DNA from: a virus
Strand: one strand, 5' to 3'
Virus record (IMG/VR): IMGVR_UViG_3300047375_001083
Location: 1-64,000 of that record
Length of the DNA stretch: 64,000 nucleotides
Made by a program: the position numbers and the translations under genes. Position 1 is the stretch's first letter, and each line of letters starts with the position of its first letter. Of this stretch, positions 14,231 to 22,392 are shown piece by piece. The notes below the pieces were generated by a model, which was not told where the DNA came from, did not search any database, and saw nothing but the letters and a program-made list of their open reading frames with translations.

Positions 14231-14638
14231 ATGATACTTGAGTTGAAACCTTCGGGGTGGGTTAATTATCCCAATGAAATCGACATTAAGTCGATTGTCC
14301 CTCAAATGAGGGGTTGGGGCGAGAGGGCCGGCTTTTTAATGCTCCGCACACTGAGCAAAGACTTGCTCAGTGTGAGAGTCAGCATAAAAAAATTAAAAGA
14401 TGACGGGGATGATCGCGGAACCGACGCCAAGCGCAACCTCGCATTCAGTACTGAATACAAAGAGAGGGGTGTCGGCGAGTGGTCTAAGTGGTCGAGAATC
14501 AAATTCTCTGTCCCCAAGAGGGCATCGGGTGAGAGATTAGACCTCTCGAAGCTACCTACAGTGATGAGTGCAAGGGAGGCACTCATCGAGGACGTGGAGC
14601 ATCTGCTCGCGTTCTATGGCGCGGTTGGGACTCACTGA
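14231..14638 (+). CDS. Hypothetical protein, paralog of the 13607 gene
   Basis: 135 residues from the ATG at 14231 (MILELKPSGW), chosen because it follows AAAGGCAGAAC. Upstream in-frame codons run through the P element and are not a plausible start. Conserved with the 13607 product: LRTLSKDLLSVRVSI, YKERGVGEWSKWSRIKFSVP and EDVEHLLAFYGAVGTH. Unknown function. Confidence 0.65.
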   Translation: MILELKPSGWVNYPNEIDIKSIVPQMRGWGERAGFLMLRTLSKDLLSVRVSIKKLKDDGDDRGTDAKRNLAFSTEYKERGVGEWSKWSRIKFSVPKRASGERLDLSKLPTVMSAREALIEDVEHLLAFYGAVGTH

Positions 14639-15480
14639 GGGATCGGATAGGGCGTGGTAGGCTGAGGGTCGAGGTTGGGTCGCTGACGCGCCCCTTCCCT
14701 TATGAGTTCACTCCCCTTAGTTACCTACAGATTCCTATTTCTCGTAGAGGATCAGGCGAGCTAGGGGATCAACAGAAAGAAGCGAGAGGGAGGGGCGCTC
14801 CTTTCTGTCAGGGGAGGGGGTCAAGGTCGGATCAGGGCTAGGGGTTGAGTGAGGGAGTAATCAGGTCAGCTCGGGGTTAGCTCAGCCATCAGCTAGAGGA
14901 GGGGTTGAGCTGACCTCTCCTCTAGCTGATGACTAGAGGTCGGCTCAGGTTGGCGCTCGGAGGTCATGTGGGGTGGTTGGGGTCAGCTTGAGGCTCGGCT
15001 CGTTCAAGGGCGGGGTCAGCTTGAGGCTCGGTTCGTTCAAGGGTGAGGTCAGGCTAGAAGGAGTGTTCGGCTCGTTCAAGGGTGAGGTCAGGCTAGAAGG
15101 AGTGTTCGGCGCGCGCTCAGGGGATGAGGGGGGGTCAGGGTCTATATAGGGGCGTAACCCTCTCTAACTAGGCGTGTGGCTCGGCGCGATCCTTGAGTTC
15201 ACGCTTTCGACCTCACAGATTCGCGCCAAAAAGTGGGCGGAGTGGGTCGGGACCCCCGAAAAGCCATATTGAAAACGCATTGAAAATGAGAAGCCTGATT
15301 CTGAACCATGTTTGAACCCTGTTTCTTTCTCACCTTCCTTTTCTCTTGTGCGGATAGACTTCCTTAGTATTTCCTCTCAGAGAGGGGGGGTCTTACACGA
15401 GAGATTTTTAGGATTGTTTTTCTTATAAAGCGTCAGCCATATATTATTTGGTTTTGGATTTTTCGTGTTTGATTTTGAGT
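14639..15480. other. Non-coding region with palindrome and tandem repeats; possible origin
   Basis: About 840 bases without a gene. It contains a T motif (14699) and an A motif (14728) and a 19-bp inverted repeat with one mismatch (14887-14905 with 14913-14931, core CATCAGCTAGAGGAG). Two tandem repeat pairs follow: a unit with GGTCAGCTTGAGGCTCGG (about 14982 and 15015) and a unit with GGTGAGGTCAGGCTAGAAGG (about 15041 and 15080). A GC-to-AT transition ends in an AT-rich stretch at 15400-15480. Direct repeats next to AT-rich DNA fit a replication origin, but no initiator site is recognised. Confidence 0.45.
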
Positions 15481-15482
15481 GG

Positions 15483-15525
15483 GGGTATTGGTGAGGTAAC
15501 AGGTTTGGGAAAGTGGTCATCAGGG
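15483..15525 (+). promoter_or_regulatory. P-element copy for the three-HTH regulator
   Basis: GGTATTGGTGAGGTAACAGG, then TTTGGG and AAAGTGG. First of the copies in which CAGAAATGGG becomes CAGGTTTGGG or similar. Confidence 0.6.
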
Positions 15526-15581
15526 AGGGAGTTTTCATATATTCTCACTCATTAGCTCAAAACACATTCAGGAGGTGTCAC

Positions 15582-16205
15582 ATGAAATTGGGAGATAACC
15601 GTAGGGCTTTTACGGAGAAGCAAGAGAAGAATGTTTGTCGGTCTTACTCGGGGGGTAAAGGTGCAAAGGACATTTCGCGGGATTATGGAGTATCGTATAG
15701 GACAGTCTTAAATGTCTTGAAGCGTCATGGTGTTTACAAGAATAAGAAGGCATTGAGGGCGCAGATTGTCGAGGCTTTTGATTTGGGTATGGGCGTAGCT
15801 GACTTGTCCTCACATTTTGGTGTGCGTCCCTCTTTAGTGTATGGGGCTTTGAGAGAGGGCAAGAGGGACATAAAGGGTCTGAATAAGAAGATTAGGCATG
15901 AGGCTTTATTGAGTGAAGGTTTAATAGAGAGGTATTTATCGGGCGAGAGGGTACAAGATTTGGCGAATGAGTGTGGTAAGTCTACAACGACAGTCTATGC
16001 ATTTCTTAAGGATATGGGGGCGAAGAGAAGGGGCAGAGATGTTGTGTGGTCTGAGCTTGAATCTTTGGGTAAGGGAGCTACTTTTTTCAGGAGGGACATT
16101 ACTATTGAGGGTATGTCGTATGGTCGGGTTGGAGGTGGTTTGGGAGCGTTGTGTGATCTCGGTTTGATTGAGCGTGTTTCGAGGGGATTTTACCGAGTGG
16201 TTTAG
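15582..16205 (+). CDS. DNA-binding protein with three helix-turn-helix repeats
   Basis: 207 residues from the ATG at 15582, which has AGGAGGTG upstream. Three HTH units are visible: AKDISRDYGVSYRTVLNVL, VADLSSHFGVRPSLVYGAL and VQDLANECGKSTTTVYAFL, each followed by a basic patch, then a winged-helix-like C-terminus (LGALCDLGLIERVSRGFYRV). Resembles resolvase or transposase HTH modules but no catalytic domain follows, so a regulator is likely. It has the same architecture as the 46167 product. May act on the repeated sites around it (inference). Confidence 0.7.
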   Translation: MKLGDNRRAFTEKQEKNVCRSYSGGKGAKDISRDYGVSYRTVLNVLKRHGVYKNKKALRAQIVEAFDLGMGVADLSSHFGVRPSLVYGALREGKRDIKGLNKKIRHEALLSEGLIERYLSGERVQDLANECGKSTTTVYAFLKDMGAKRRGRDVVWSELESLGKGATFFRRDITIEGMSYGRVGGGLGALCDLGLIERVSRGFYRVV

Positions 16206-16229
16206 GTTGTTTAGGGGTTAGTTGGGGTT

Positions 16230-16270
16230 GAGGTATTGGTGAGGTGACAGAGTTGGGTAACTAAGAGTAA
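16230..16270 (+). promoter_or_regulatory. P-element copy for the nuclease-methyltransferase gene
   Basis: GAGGTATTGGTGAGGTGACAG, AGTTGGG, TAACTAAGAGTAACG. The TAACTAAGAGTAACGA tail is shared with the copy at 19813. Confidence 0.65.
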
Positions 16271-16320
16271 CGATTAAACAGGCGCGCTCATAAGAGGGTG
16301 TGTCGAGAAAGAGATTGAGT

Positions 16321-18837
16321 ATGAGATTCCATTCAGAGATGGACGTAACTACACATTTCCGTAGGCTTCTTGAGGAGGCAACGGACGAGCACTTTAAGAG
16401 TCTTAAGGGATCGGGTTGGGCAACGGACGGAGTTCTTTCTTGGGAGTCACCTACGAAGTCTTCGGTGCGTGTTTTGCTTGAGACGAAGTTTGGCACAGAC
16501 CTTAAGAAAGAAGAGGTGCGTTCATCGGTGTTGGCTCAGGCGCTTTACTATTGCAAGCGATTTGAGGAGCGCGGAGACGATCTTCCTAATGTGATCTTTA
16601 TTGGAGACGAGTCGCATTGTTTCGCGATTTCTTTCGAGAGCGTGAAAGAGTTCTTGAACGCGGAGGTTGATTGGAGTCGTCGTCCATCGAGTCCTGACGC
16701 ATCTCTTAAGGTGTCTCACTCAGCTCATCTTGAGCCTACGTTGGGAGTTGACGGTCATCACTTGAAGAGTCTCTGCGAGCAGTTATCAGAGGGTTGTCTT
16801 TTGAAGGTGAAACCATCTAAGAAGAACATCTCAGCGATGTATCAGTATTGGGTGGAGCACATCATCCCTGAAGATCTTTATGAGGCTGTTGAGATGACGG
16901 ACATTTTCTTTGGTTGTGTGTTTTACTCTGAGGAAGATGATCACTTTGCTTACGCGCATCCCTCGAAGAAAGAAACGCTCGTTATGGGGGGCAAGGAGTA
17001 CCGTCTGAATCTCAAGGCGATGGAGGCTTTCTTTGAGCGCCGAGAGCGTGGTTTATCCGCGAAAGAGATTGATGAGCTTGTGTCGATGAGAGACAGGATC
17101 ATTGAGGATGACACACGTCGTCGTCAGGGTGCTTTCTACACGCCTACGTTATGGGTAAACGAGGCACATTCTGAGATGGACAAGGTGTTGGGGGAGGGTT
17201 GGAGAGATGAGTGTATTGTGTGGGATTGTTGCGCGGGGACGGGGAACTTGACTCGCGACTTTGACTTCGAGAATCTTATTCTTTCTACGGCGGAAGCACC
17301 TGACGTGAAGGCGATTGTTAGAGAGGGTTACAATGAGGGCGCGGAGGTCTTTCAGTATGATTTCTTGAACCCTGAGTCTGATAGCCCTTTCTTTTCGGAG
17401 CGCGAGAACGTGTTACCTCTTTCAGTTAAGAAGATGCTGAGAAAGGGCGCGGAGAGTGGGAAGCGATTGGTGTTTCTGATCAACCCCCCTTATGCCACAG
17501 CAGGGGTAAAGAGTGCAGAATCTCGAAAGGGAGTAGCGAGTACCATTGTAAACCAAGAGATGAAGGGGGCTAAGTTAGGGGCTTGCTCTCAACAGCTCTA
17601 TGCTCAGTTCTTATTTCAATGTGAGCAGGTAGCGTCTGAGTATGGGTTCAAGGATAAGAGTGTGGGAGTGTTCTCGCCTATCCTTTACATGGTGAGTGGC
17701 TCTTTCGCTAAGTTTCGCCCCTATTGGTACGAGCGTTATTCTTATCAGTCGGGCTTCATGTTCCAAGCCTCTCATTTCGCTGATGTGAAAGGGTCTTGGG
17801 CGATTAGCTTCACTTTATGGAACGAGGGTACTACTGAAGCTAATCAAGACCTTCCCCTCACTCTGAAAGATATAGCAGAAGAAAGCGTTGTTTCTCTAAG
17901 GAGAAAAAACTTGTATTCGGCAACTGAAAGAGAGGCTTCTAAATGGGTAGGGTTAAAGAACAGCACCGCTAAAAAGTCTGCGTATCTGACCTGTCGAAGT
18001 GGACTCATGGTTTCAGGTGAAAAAATAAAGCATGATCCAAAAGGACTAGTTTACTTTGTAAACGACTCCAACTCCCCTTACCAAAATCAGCTTGTTTACT
18101 TTGCCCCCTTGCCCCCTTACTCAAACAATCGCTCTATCCCCATTCTTGCAGGTGAAGGGTTTAGACGAGCTATCGCCCTTTACTCTGCTCGCAAGCTCTC
18201 AACAGACACTTGGATCAACAACAAGGACGAGTATCTAGCTCCTCAGACTGAGAAAGAAGGCTATGAGCAGTGGGTTGATGACTGTCACGTTTATGCTCTC
18301 CTACATATCTCTAATAACATGAGCGCGATGAGAGGAGTTGAGTACAAGGGTCAGACTCACAACATCCACAACCATTTCTTTTGGATGACTCGGAAAGAGG
18401 CTCTTGATCTTTACGGATCACACAAGCAAGCTCGCGCTCTTTACCGAGATGCTAAGAGTAATCCGATTCCTTACGAGAAAGGGATTGAGTTAGGAGAGGA
18501 TGTGACACCTGAGTGGAGAAAGAACGGCGACCCTTACTTCTCTCATGTGCTTCCGACTCTTAATCTCTCTGACTTGGCTAAAGAGATCATGACTGACTTG
18601 AGAGAGTTATTCGTTGAGAGCTTTGCCTTGAGGTCTAAGACTGACCATGTGGTAGAGAGGGGAAAGAGCATTGACCTTCACTTAGGCGCGTGGGATGCGG
18701 GTATCTATCAGCACAAGAAGATGTGGTACACCGACCCTGTGTTGAAAGCGAAGTGGGATGCTTTAAGAGAGAAGCACAGTCGTCTAGGAAAGAGTCTTGA
18801 GCATGGAGTTTACAGCTATGGATTCCTTAAGAAGTGA
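16321..18837 (+). CDS. Type IIG-like restriction-modification fusion (PD-(D/E)XK nuclease plus adenine methyltransferase)
   Basis: 838 residues from the ATG at 16321; a GTG at 16300 is possible. The N-terminus has WATDGVLSW ... VLLETKFG (E-T-K near residue 53), consistent with a PD-(D/E)XK nuclease. Then a helical spacer; RRQGAFYTPTLWV (about 266-278), typical of Eco57I-class enzymes; motif I VWDCCAGTGN (about 300-309); motif IV INPPY (about 387); and about 400 further residues likely holding the target-recognition domain. Would cut and methylate DNA at one site. In a phage it may attack host or competitor DNA or protect its own. Confidence 0.7.
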   Translation: MRFHSEMDVTTHFRRLLEEATDEHFKSLKGSGWATDGVLSWESPTKSSVRVLLETKFGTDLKKEEVRSSVLAQALYYCKRFEERGDDLPNVIFIGDESHCFAISFESVKEFLNAEVDWSRRPSSPDASLKVSHSAHLEPTLGVDGHHLKSLCEQLSEGCLLKVKPSKKNISAMYQYWVEHIIPEDLYEAVEMTDIFFGCVFYSEEDDHFAYAHPSKKETLVMGGKEYRLNLKAMEAFFERRERGLSAKEIDELVSMRDRIIEDDTRRRQGAFYTPTLWVNEAHSEMDKVLGEGWRDECIVWDCCAGTGNLTRDFDFENLILSTAEAPDVKAIVREGYNEGAEVFQYDFLNPESDSPFFSERENVLPLSVKKMLRKGAESGKRLVFLINPPYATAGVKSAESRKGVASTIVNQEMKGAKLGACSQQLYAQFLFQCEQVASEYGFKDKSVGVFSPILYMVSGSFAKFRPYWYERYSYQSGFMFQASHFADVKGSWAISFTLWNEGTTEANQDLPLTLKDIAEESVVSLRRKNLYSATEREASKWVGLKNSTAKKSAYLTCRSGLMVSGEKIKHDPKGLVYFVNDSNSPYQNQLVYFAPLPPYSNNRSIPILAGEGFRRAIALYSARKLSTDTWINNKDEYLAPQTEKEGYEQWVDDCHVYALLHISNNMSAMRGVEYKGQTHNIHNHFFWMTRKEALDLYGSHKQARALYRDAKSNPIPYEKGIELGEDVTPEWRKNGDPYFSHVLPTLNLSDLAKEIMTDLRELFVESFALRSKTDHVVERGKSIDLHLGAWDAGIYQHKKMWYTDPVLKAKWDALREKHSRLGKSLEHGVYSYGFLKK

Positions 18838-18845
18838 GGATAGAT

Positions 18846-19022
18846 ATGAAGAAAGAAAACATTAAGAAAGAATGTGGTTTGTGCGAGGGTGGATTGAAGA
18901 AGAGAGGCTTCTTTGATTTCTCTTTCAGGGCAAACTTAGACCACCACCTGAATGACTCACCTTACTGTTCATGTGAAGAGGGCAAGAGACGAGAGGAGAG
19001 GGAGTCTAAGAAGATCGCCTGA
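18846..19022 (+). CDS. Small zinc-finger-like protein
   Basis: 58 residues from the ATG at 18846. CGLCEGG near the start and YCSCEEG near the end give two Cys pairs, likely one zinc site, and the tail is strongly charged (KRREERESKK). Lies 8 bases after the restriction-methyltransferase stop and before the terminator at 19050, so it is in that operon. Unknown role; may modulate its neighbour. Confidence 0.6.
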   Translation: MKKENIKKECGLCEGGLKKRGFFDFSFRANLDHHLNDSPYCSCEEGKRREERESKKIA

Positions 19023-19049
19023 CAGATCGAGCGGAGTTTGAAGTGAGGA

Positions 19050-19096
19050 GCGCGGTGTAAAGTGTTGATATTCGGCACTTTACACCGCGCTTTTTT
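19050..19096 (+). terminator. Strong intrinsic terminator
   Basis: Perfect 15-bp stem GCGCGGTGTAAAGTG (19050-19064) with CACTTTACACCGCGC (19076-19090), 11-base loop, then TTTTTTG. Confidence 0.95.
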
Positions 19097-19110
19097 GCGT
19101 TTGGTGACTT

Positions 19111-19152
19111 GAAGTATTGGTGAGTCAACAGGTTTGGGAGAGTAAGAGTAAT
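19111..19152 (+). promoter_or_regulatory. P-element copy for the HNH gene
   Basis: GAAGTATTGGTGAGTCAACAG, GTTTGGG, AGAGTAAGAGTAATC. Directly downstream of the terminator at 19050, so it restarts transcription. Confidence 0.65.
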
Positions 19153-19172
19153 CACAACGAAAGGAAGAGACT

Positions 19173-19640
19173 ATGAAGTTGAGTATTGAGCTTGTGCCTA
19201 GTTCCTCATGGGGGGACAACCTACGTTCTGAGGCGAACCTCTCTAAGAAAGAGTGGGATAAGTTAAGGAAGGCTTGTTATGAGAGCGCGGGTCACAAATG
19301 TGAGATCTGTGGCGGAGTAGGCTGGAGGAGATACAACGGAAAGCCTAAGAGTATTGTCGAGTGTCACGAGATTTGGTCATACGATGACAGAAAGAAAGAG
19401 CAGACTTTAAAGGGTCTGATCGCGCTCTGCCCTACTTGTCACAAGGCGAAGCATCTTGGACGCACTCTTTCTGTAGAGAAGCCTCAAGCGAGAGAGAAAG
19501 TGTTGATCCATATTCTTGAGCAGAATGAGATGACCGTAGATGAGCTTGAGGCTTACATCGTAGAGGTCTTTCAGAAACACGCTGAGAGGTCACAGCATCA
19601 ATGGACATTGGACTTGAGTTGGCTTGAGTCAGAAAGATAA
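19173..19640 (+). CDS. HNH endonuclease
   Basis: 155 residues. Cys pairs HKCEICGG (about 48-55) and ALCPTCHKAKH (about 91-101) frame VECHEIWSYDD, the HNH core with ECHE and the closing C-x2-C-H. Such enzymes nick or cut DNA with a single divalent metal. A helical C-terminal 50 residues follows. GAAAGGAAG is the ribosome binding site. Could be a free-standing homing-type nuclease or a packaging or defence nuclease; the context does not decide. Confidence 0.85.
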   Translation: MKLSIELVPSSSWGDNLRSEANLSKKEWDKLRKACYESAGHKCEICGGVGWRRYNGKPKSIVECHEIWSYDDRKKEQTLKGLIALCPTCHKAKHLGRTLSVEKPQAREKVLIHILEQNEMTVDELEAYIVEVFQKHAERSQHQWTLDLSWLESER

Positions 19641-19644
19641 GTAA

Positions 19645-19764
19645 ATGACAGACGAAAAGTTCTTTAAGATGATTCAGAAGAACGCGGAGGCTCACGAAGT
19701 ATTAGAGGTCTTCCCTTTTGGAGCGAAGTTTTCACACAATGGCAAGCCTACTCTGATCGGGTAG
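19645..19764 (+). CDS. 39-residue hypothetical protein
   Basis: Starts MTDEKFFKMIQKNAEAHEVL and ends HNGKPTLIG. It follows the HNH stop by 4 bases with codon use like its neighbours. The ribosome binding site is weak (AGAAAGATAAG), so translation may depend on coupling. No family. Confidence 0.5.
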   Translation: MTDEKFFKMIQKNAEAHEVLEVFPFGAKFSHNGKPTLIG

Positions 19765-19812
19765 TGTGAGATTGAGGGGGTTTTCTGACACATAGTGGCG
19801 CGTCGAATTGTT

Positions 19813-19855
19813 GAGGTATTGGTGAGGTATCAGGATTAGGTAACTAAGAGTAACG
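19813..19855 (+). promoter_or_regulatory. P-element copy for the 19901 operon
   Basis: GAGGTATTGGTGAGGTATCAG, GATTAGG, TAACTAAGAGTAACGA, 46 bases before the ATG at 19901. Confidence 0.65.
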
Positions 19856-19900
19856 ACTAGATCAAGATCCATACGAGGGCTTCTAGAGAAAGAGATTTAT

Positions 19901-20395
19901 ATGACTGCCTACAACGAACGAGTCAACAATACTTTAGTGGATGCGATGTTTCGCCATGACTTAGCGACAGGATTCGTATCACATACTTTAGTCTGCTTAA
20001 GAAAGATCTATGGGGGTGGGTGTGTGATGGAGAGCTACACGAGCTGTCTTATGGCTTACCACGACTACCCTGAGAAAGAGGGCTTCGATCTCTTTGAGGT
20101 AGGAGTTCGCTTTGAGCCTGATCCTTCGTCCCCCACTTCCACTGAGTGGATTCCATTCTTACCTGTGTATGTCGAGAGGGGGTCGTCAGATGTTGAGATC
20201 AGGAAGGCTTTCCAATCGAGCGTGGAGAGCTATAAGAGCTTCGATCTCAAAGTTGGGTCTGAACTGATCGTAGACGAGGGGGCAGAGGGTATTTTTCGTG
20301 TCAATGTTGTGACGCCTCTCGCGGTTTTCGGTGACTTTAACGAAATGACCAAAGAGTGGGTGTCTTGGGCTTCAATCACAGGTGTATTATCTTAA
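19901..20395 (+). CDS. Hypothetical protein
   Basis: 164 residues beginning MTAYNERVNNTLVDAMFR, after GAAAGAGA. Mixed alpha/beta, one Cys-rich patch (GGGCVMESYTSC). No family recognised. The next gene's AAGGAG lies in its last codons, so the two are probably coexpressed from the P element at 19813. Confidence 0.6.
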   Translation: MTAYNERVNNTLVDAMFRHDLATGFVSHTLVCLRKIYGGGCVMESYTSCLMAYHDYPEKEGFDLFEVGVRFEPDPSSPTSTEWIPFLPVYVERGSSDVEIRKAFQSSVESYKSFDLKVGSELIVDEGAEGIFRVNVVTPLAVFGDFNEMTKEWVSWASITGVLS

Positions 20396-20405
20396 GGAGA
20401 AAGAA

Positions 20406-20993
20406 ATGAGCAGAAGCAACTTTGTACGCGAGATGGTCAAAGTTATCGGCGTCGATACTTTCTGTGAAGGTAAAGAGTTTTCAGTGGTGGCGGGCATCCT
20501 GCTAAGGAAAAATGGATTTATCGGATCTGACTCTCACCTTTCAGTCAGAGTAATGAAAAGACCTGACTCTCTGAGAATCGACTTTGAACACAAGAACATG
20601 GCTGTAGACGACAACAGAACTCATGCTAAGAATGTTCTAGTTTGTAATGATCATGTGGGCGAGGACAATACCCTTGATTATTGTGCTCTTGAGTGTCTTT
20701 GTGAGACTCTAGTTGATTGGGTCACAGAAGTAGAGAAGGGGAGTGTTTTTGCCCACAAGAAAGAAGTAGAGAAGTCCGACATTATCTTAGCTGACATTGG
20801 TCATTTTAAGAGAGTCAGCCACCCCTATTTCATAGGAGTAAAGAGGCTCTGTCTTTCAGGAGAAATAAAAGAAATGGTGGTTGACTATATCTCTGCTTAT
20901 GGAATATCGGGGCATCTCTTACATGGCGTGGGAACCCACGAGAGAGTCTTCACCAATTGGAGCGGTTTGAAGGGTTTAAACCCATATAAATAA
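20406..20993 (+). CDS. Hypothetical protein
   Basis: 195 residues from the ATG at 20406, with AAGGAG 7 bases upstream. Features: a beta-rich N-terminal half (FSVVAGILLRKNGFIGSD), a Cys pair YCALECLC, and an acidic-to-basic alternating C-terminal half. Not recognised. A hairpin follows at 21003. Confidence 0.6.
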   Translation: MSRSNFVREMVKVIGVDTFCEGKEFSVVAGILLRKNGFIGSDSHLSVRVMKRPDSLRIDFEHKNMAVDDNRTHAKNVLVCNDHVGEDNTLDYCALECLCETLVDWVTEVEKGSVFAHKKEVEKSDIILADIGHFKRVSHPYFIGVKRLCLSGEIKEMVVDYISAYGISGHLLHGVGTHERVFTNWSGLKGLNPYK

Positions 20994-21003
20994 AACCACT
21001 TAA

Positions 21004-21028
21004 AGCATCAGCCTTAAGAACTGATGCT
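21004..21028 (+). terminator. Hairpin after the 20406 gene
   Basis: AAGCATCAG and CTGATGCTT around CCTTAAGAA. There is no T run after the stem, so it may protect the mRNA end or attenuate instead of terminating fully. Confidence 0.5.
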
Positions 21029-21050
21029 TCACACACACTAAGGAGATCAG

Positions 21051-21554
21051 ATGAGTTACGTTAATATCACCCGAGACGATCTAGAGGGTTGGTTAACTTC
21101 TGAGAACTTTGATTGGGAGCGCGTTGATGGTCGAGCGGGGATTTACCACATCCTCCTTTCAGACAATGTGGCGATTCTTCTTTCTTCTACGCAGACGCGG
21201 GATGATAAGTCGATGGGTCATGGGAACGCGAGCATGAACCTCCGTCTTGTATCGCGTCTGAACGGATGGACTCTTAACAGAAAGGCGCGGGATAGGAAGC
21301 ACTTCAAGCGCACTAAAAATTGGCGATCTACTTGGTCTGCGGGGATTCATCATTGGATGGGAGAGTATTCTTCCAAGACTTCTTTCTACGAGAAGATCTC
21401 GGATCGAGAGTCTTACAAGTTCAAGTGGTGTGGGATCATCAGCGGATCATCCTCTTACCCCTCTAATCCTTTCTTGAGAGAGGCTTATGAGAAGGTTTCG
21501 GGAGGGAAGGTTCTTTGGGATAACGAAGAGATTAAAATCTTAGCTTTGGCTTGA
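21051..21554 (+). CDS. Hypothetical phage protein
   Basis: 167 residues. A small basic alpha/beta domain (about 1-105) with WERVDGRAGIYHILLS and LNGWTLNRKARDRKHFKRTKNW resembles short phage orphan domains in general pattern (strand, basic strand, R-x-K-N-W). The C-terminal part is aromatic. AAGGAG precedes the ATG. Function unknown. Confidence 0.6.
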   Translation: MSYVNITRDDLEGWLTSENFDWERVDGRAGIYHILLSDNVAILLSSTQTRDDKSMGHGNASMNLRLVSRLNGWTLNRKARDRKHFKRTKNWRSTWSAGIHHWMGEYSSKTSFYEKISDRESYKFKWCGIISGSSSYPSNPFLREAYEKVSGGKVLWDNEEIKILALA

Positions 21555-21567
21555 AAGAGAAAATACA

Positions 21568-21882
21568 ATGAACAATGATAAGAACAGTTGGATCTTGTGG
21601 GCGCAGTACGGTTTTGCTTTCTGCTGTGTCGTGAATAGCAGTCTCACAATCTCAGTGCTCCTCCTACTCTCGATTATCGCGTCGTTTTACCTCAAAGACT
21701 TAGAGACGCTTTCTCTTCTTAAAGCGGAGGCTCTGTATGTCTTTAAGGAGCGAGGTGGGATTCTGCCTTTCTCTGAGAGAGAGTTTTGGGATCATCTTCA
21801 TGATGCTTCTTTGATGTTAAACTATCAGAGGGCTATGGTGATTGCACAATCCTCTCTAGTGCTCCTGTCCTATACTATTTAA
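21568..21882 (+). CDS. Two-segment membrane protein
   Basis: 104 residues with two predicted membrane segments: about 9-42 (WAQYGFAFCCVVNSSLTISV and LLLLSIIASF) and a C-terminal one near 88-104 (VIAQSSLVLLSYTI). The loop is charged. First of three consecutive small membrane-protein genes ending at 22380. Confidence 0.6.
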   Translation: MNNDKNSWILWAQYGFAFCCVVNSSLTISVLLLLSIIASFYLKDLETLSLLKAEALYVFKERGGILPFSEREFWDHLHDASLMLNYQRAMVIAQSSLVLLSYTI

Positions 21883-21895
21883 GAGTGGTTAAATC

Positions 21896-22231
21896 ATGTA
21901 CTACTTAACTCTGTTTCTGTTCTGCGCCTCTATTTTCTTCAGACAGAAAGAGAAGAAGGCGCTCCATAACCTAATCCTCCGCATACAGGAGGTCATCAAG
22001 AGTAAGCCCGATTCCAAGACTTACCTAACTCAAGAGGTCTTCGAGAGCGCGGTTGAGGAAGGTGAAGAGTTGCTCGTGATTTCTGAGACAGGTCAGGTCT
22101 TCAGGAAAGAGGTGATCTTCAGTGACCCTGAGTCTTGTATGTTAGTCTTAGAGTCTGATCGCATGGGCAACATGAAGATGATATCTTTCTACCTAGCGGT
22201 CATCTGTCTCGCTTTCTCTCTCCCTCTTTAA
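21896..22231 (+). CDS. Small membrane protein
   Basis: 111 residues: N-terminal hydrophobic stretch MYYLTLFLFCASIFF, then a soluble acidic domain (about 20-95), then a C-terminal hydrophobic segment (ISFYLAVICLAFSLPL). Predicted two-pass with the middle domain on one side. Unknown. Confidence 0.6.
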   Translation: MYYLTLFLFCASIFFRQKEKKALHNLILRIQEVIKSKPDSKTYLTQEVFESAVEEGEELLVISETGQVFRKEVIFSDPESCMLVLESDRMGNMKMISFYLAVICLAFSLPL

Positions 22232-22242
22232 GAGTGATCGCT

Positions 22243-22380
22243 ATGCTTTATCTCACGCTTGTGTTCATCATCTTTCTCTCGTTTCATTTCCATAAGGTGG
22301 GAAAGTATGATCTCTCACTATTAGTGAAATTTATTTTAGTGGTTTGCGCGGTAGTTGAGACGATCCTAGCTTTGTATTAA
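22243..22380 (+). CDS. 45-residue two-pass membrane protein
   Basis: Starts MLYLTLVFIIFLSFHFH and ends VETILALY. Two hydrophobic helices are separated by KVGKYD. Its start MLYLTL resembles MYYLTL of the gene just upstream, suggesting related topology. The size and two-helix hairpin form are holin-like, but the other two membrane genes are as plausible. The ATG is 12 bases after the previous stop. Confidence 0.6.
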   Translation: MLYLTLVFIIFLSFHFHKVGKYDLSLLVKFILVVCAVVETILALY

Positions 22381-22392
22381 GAAAGAAACCTG

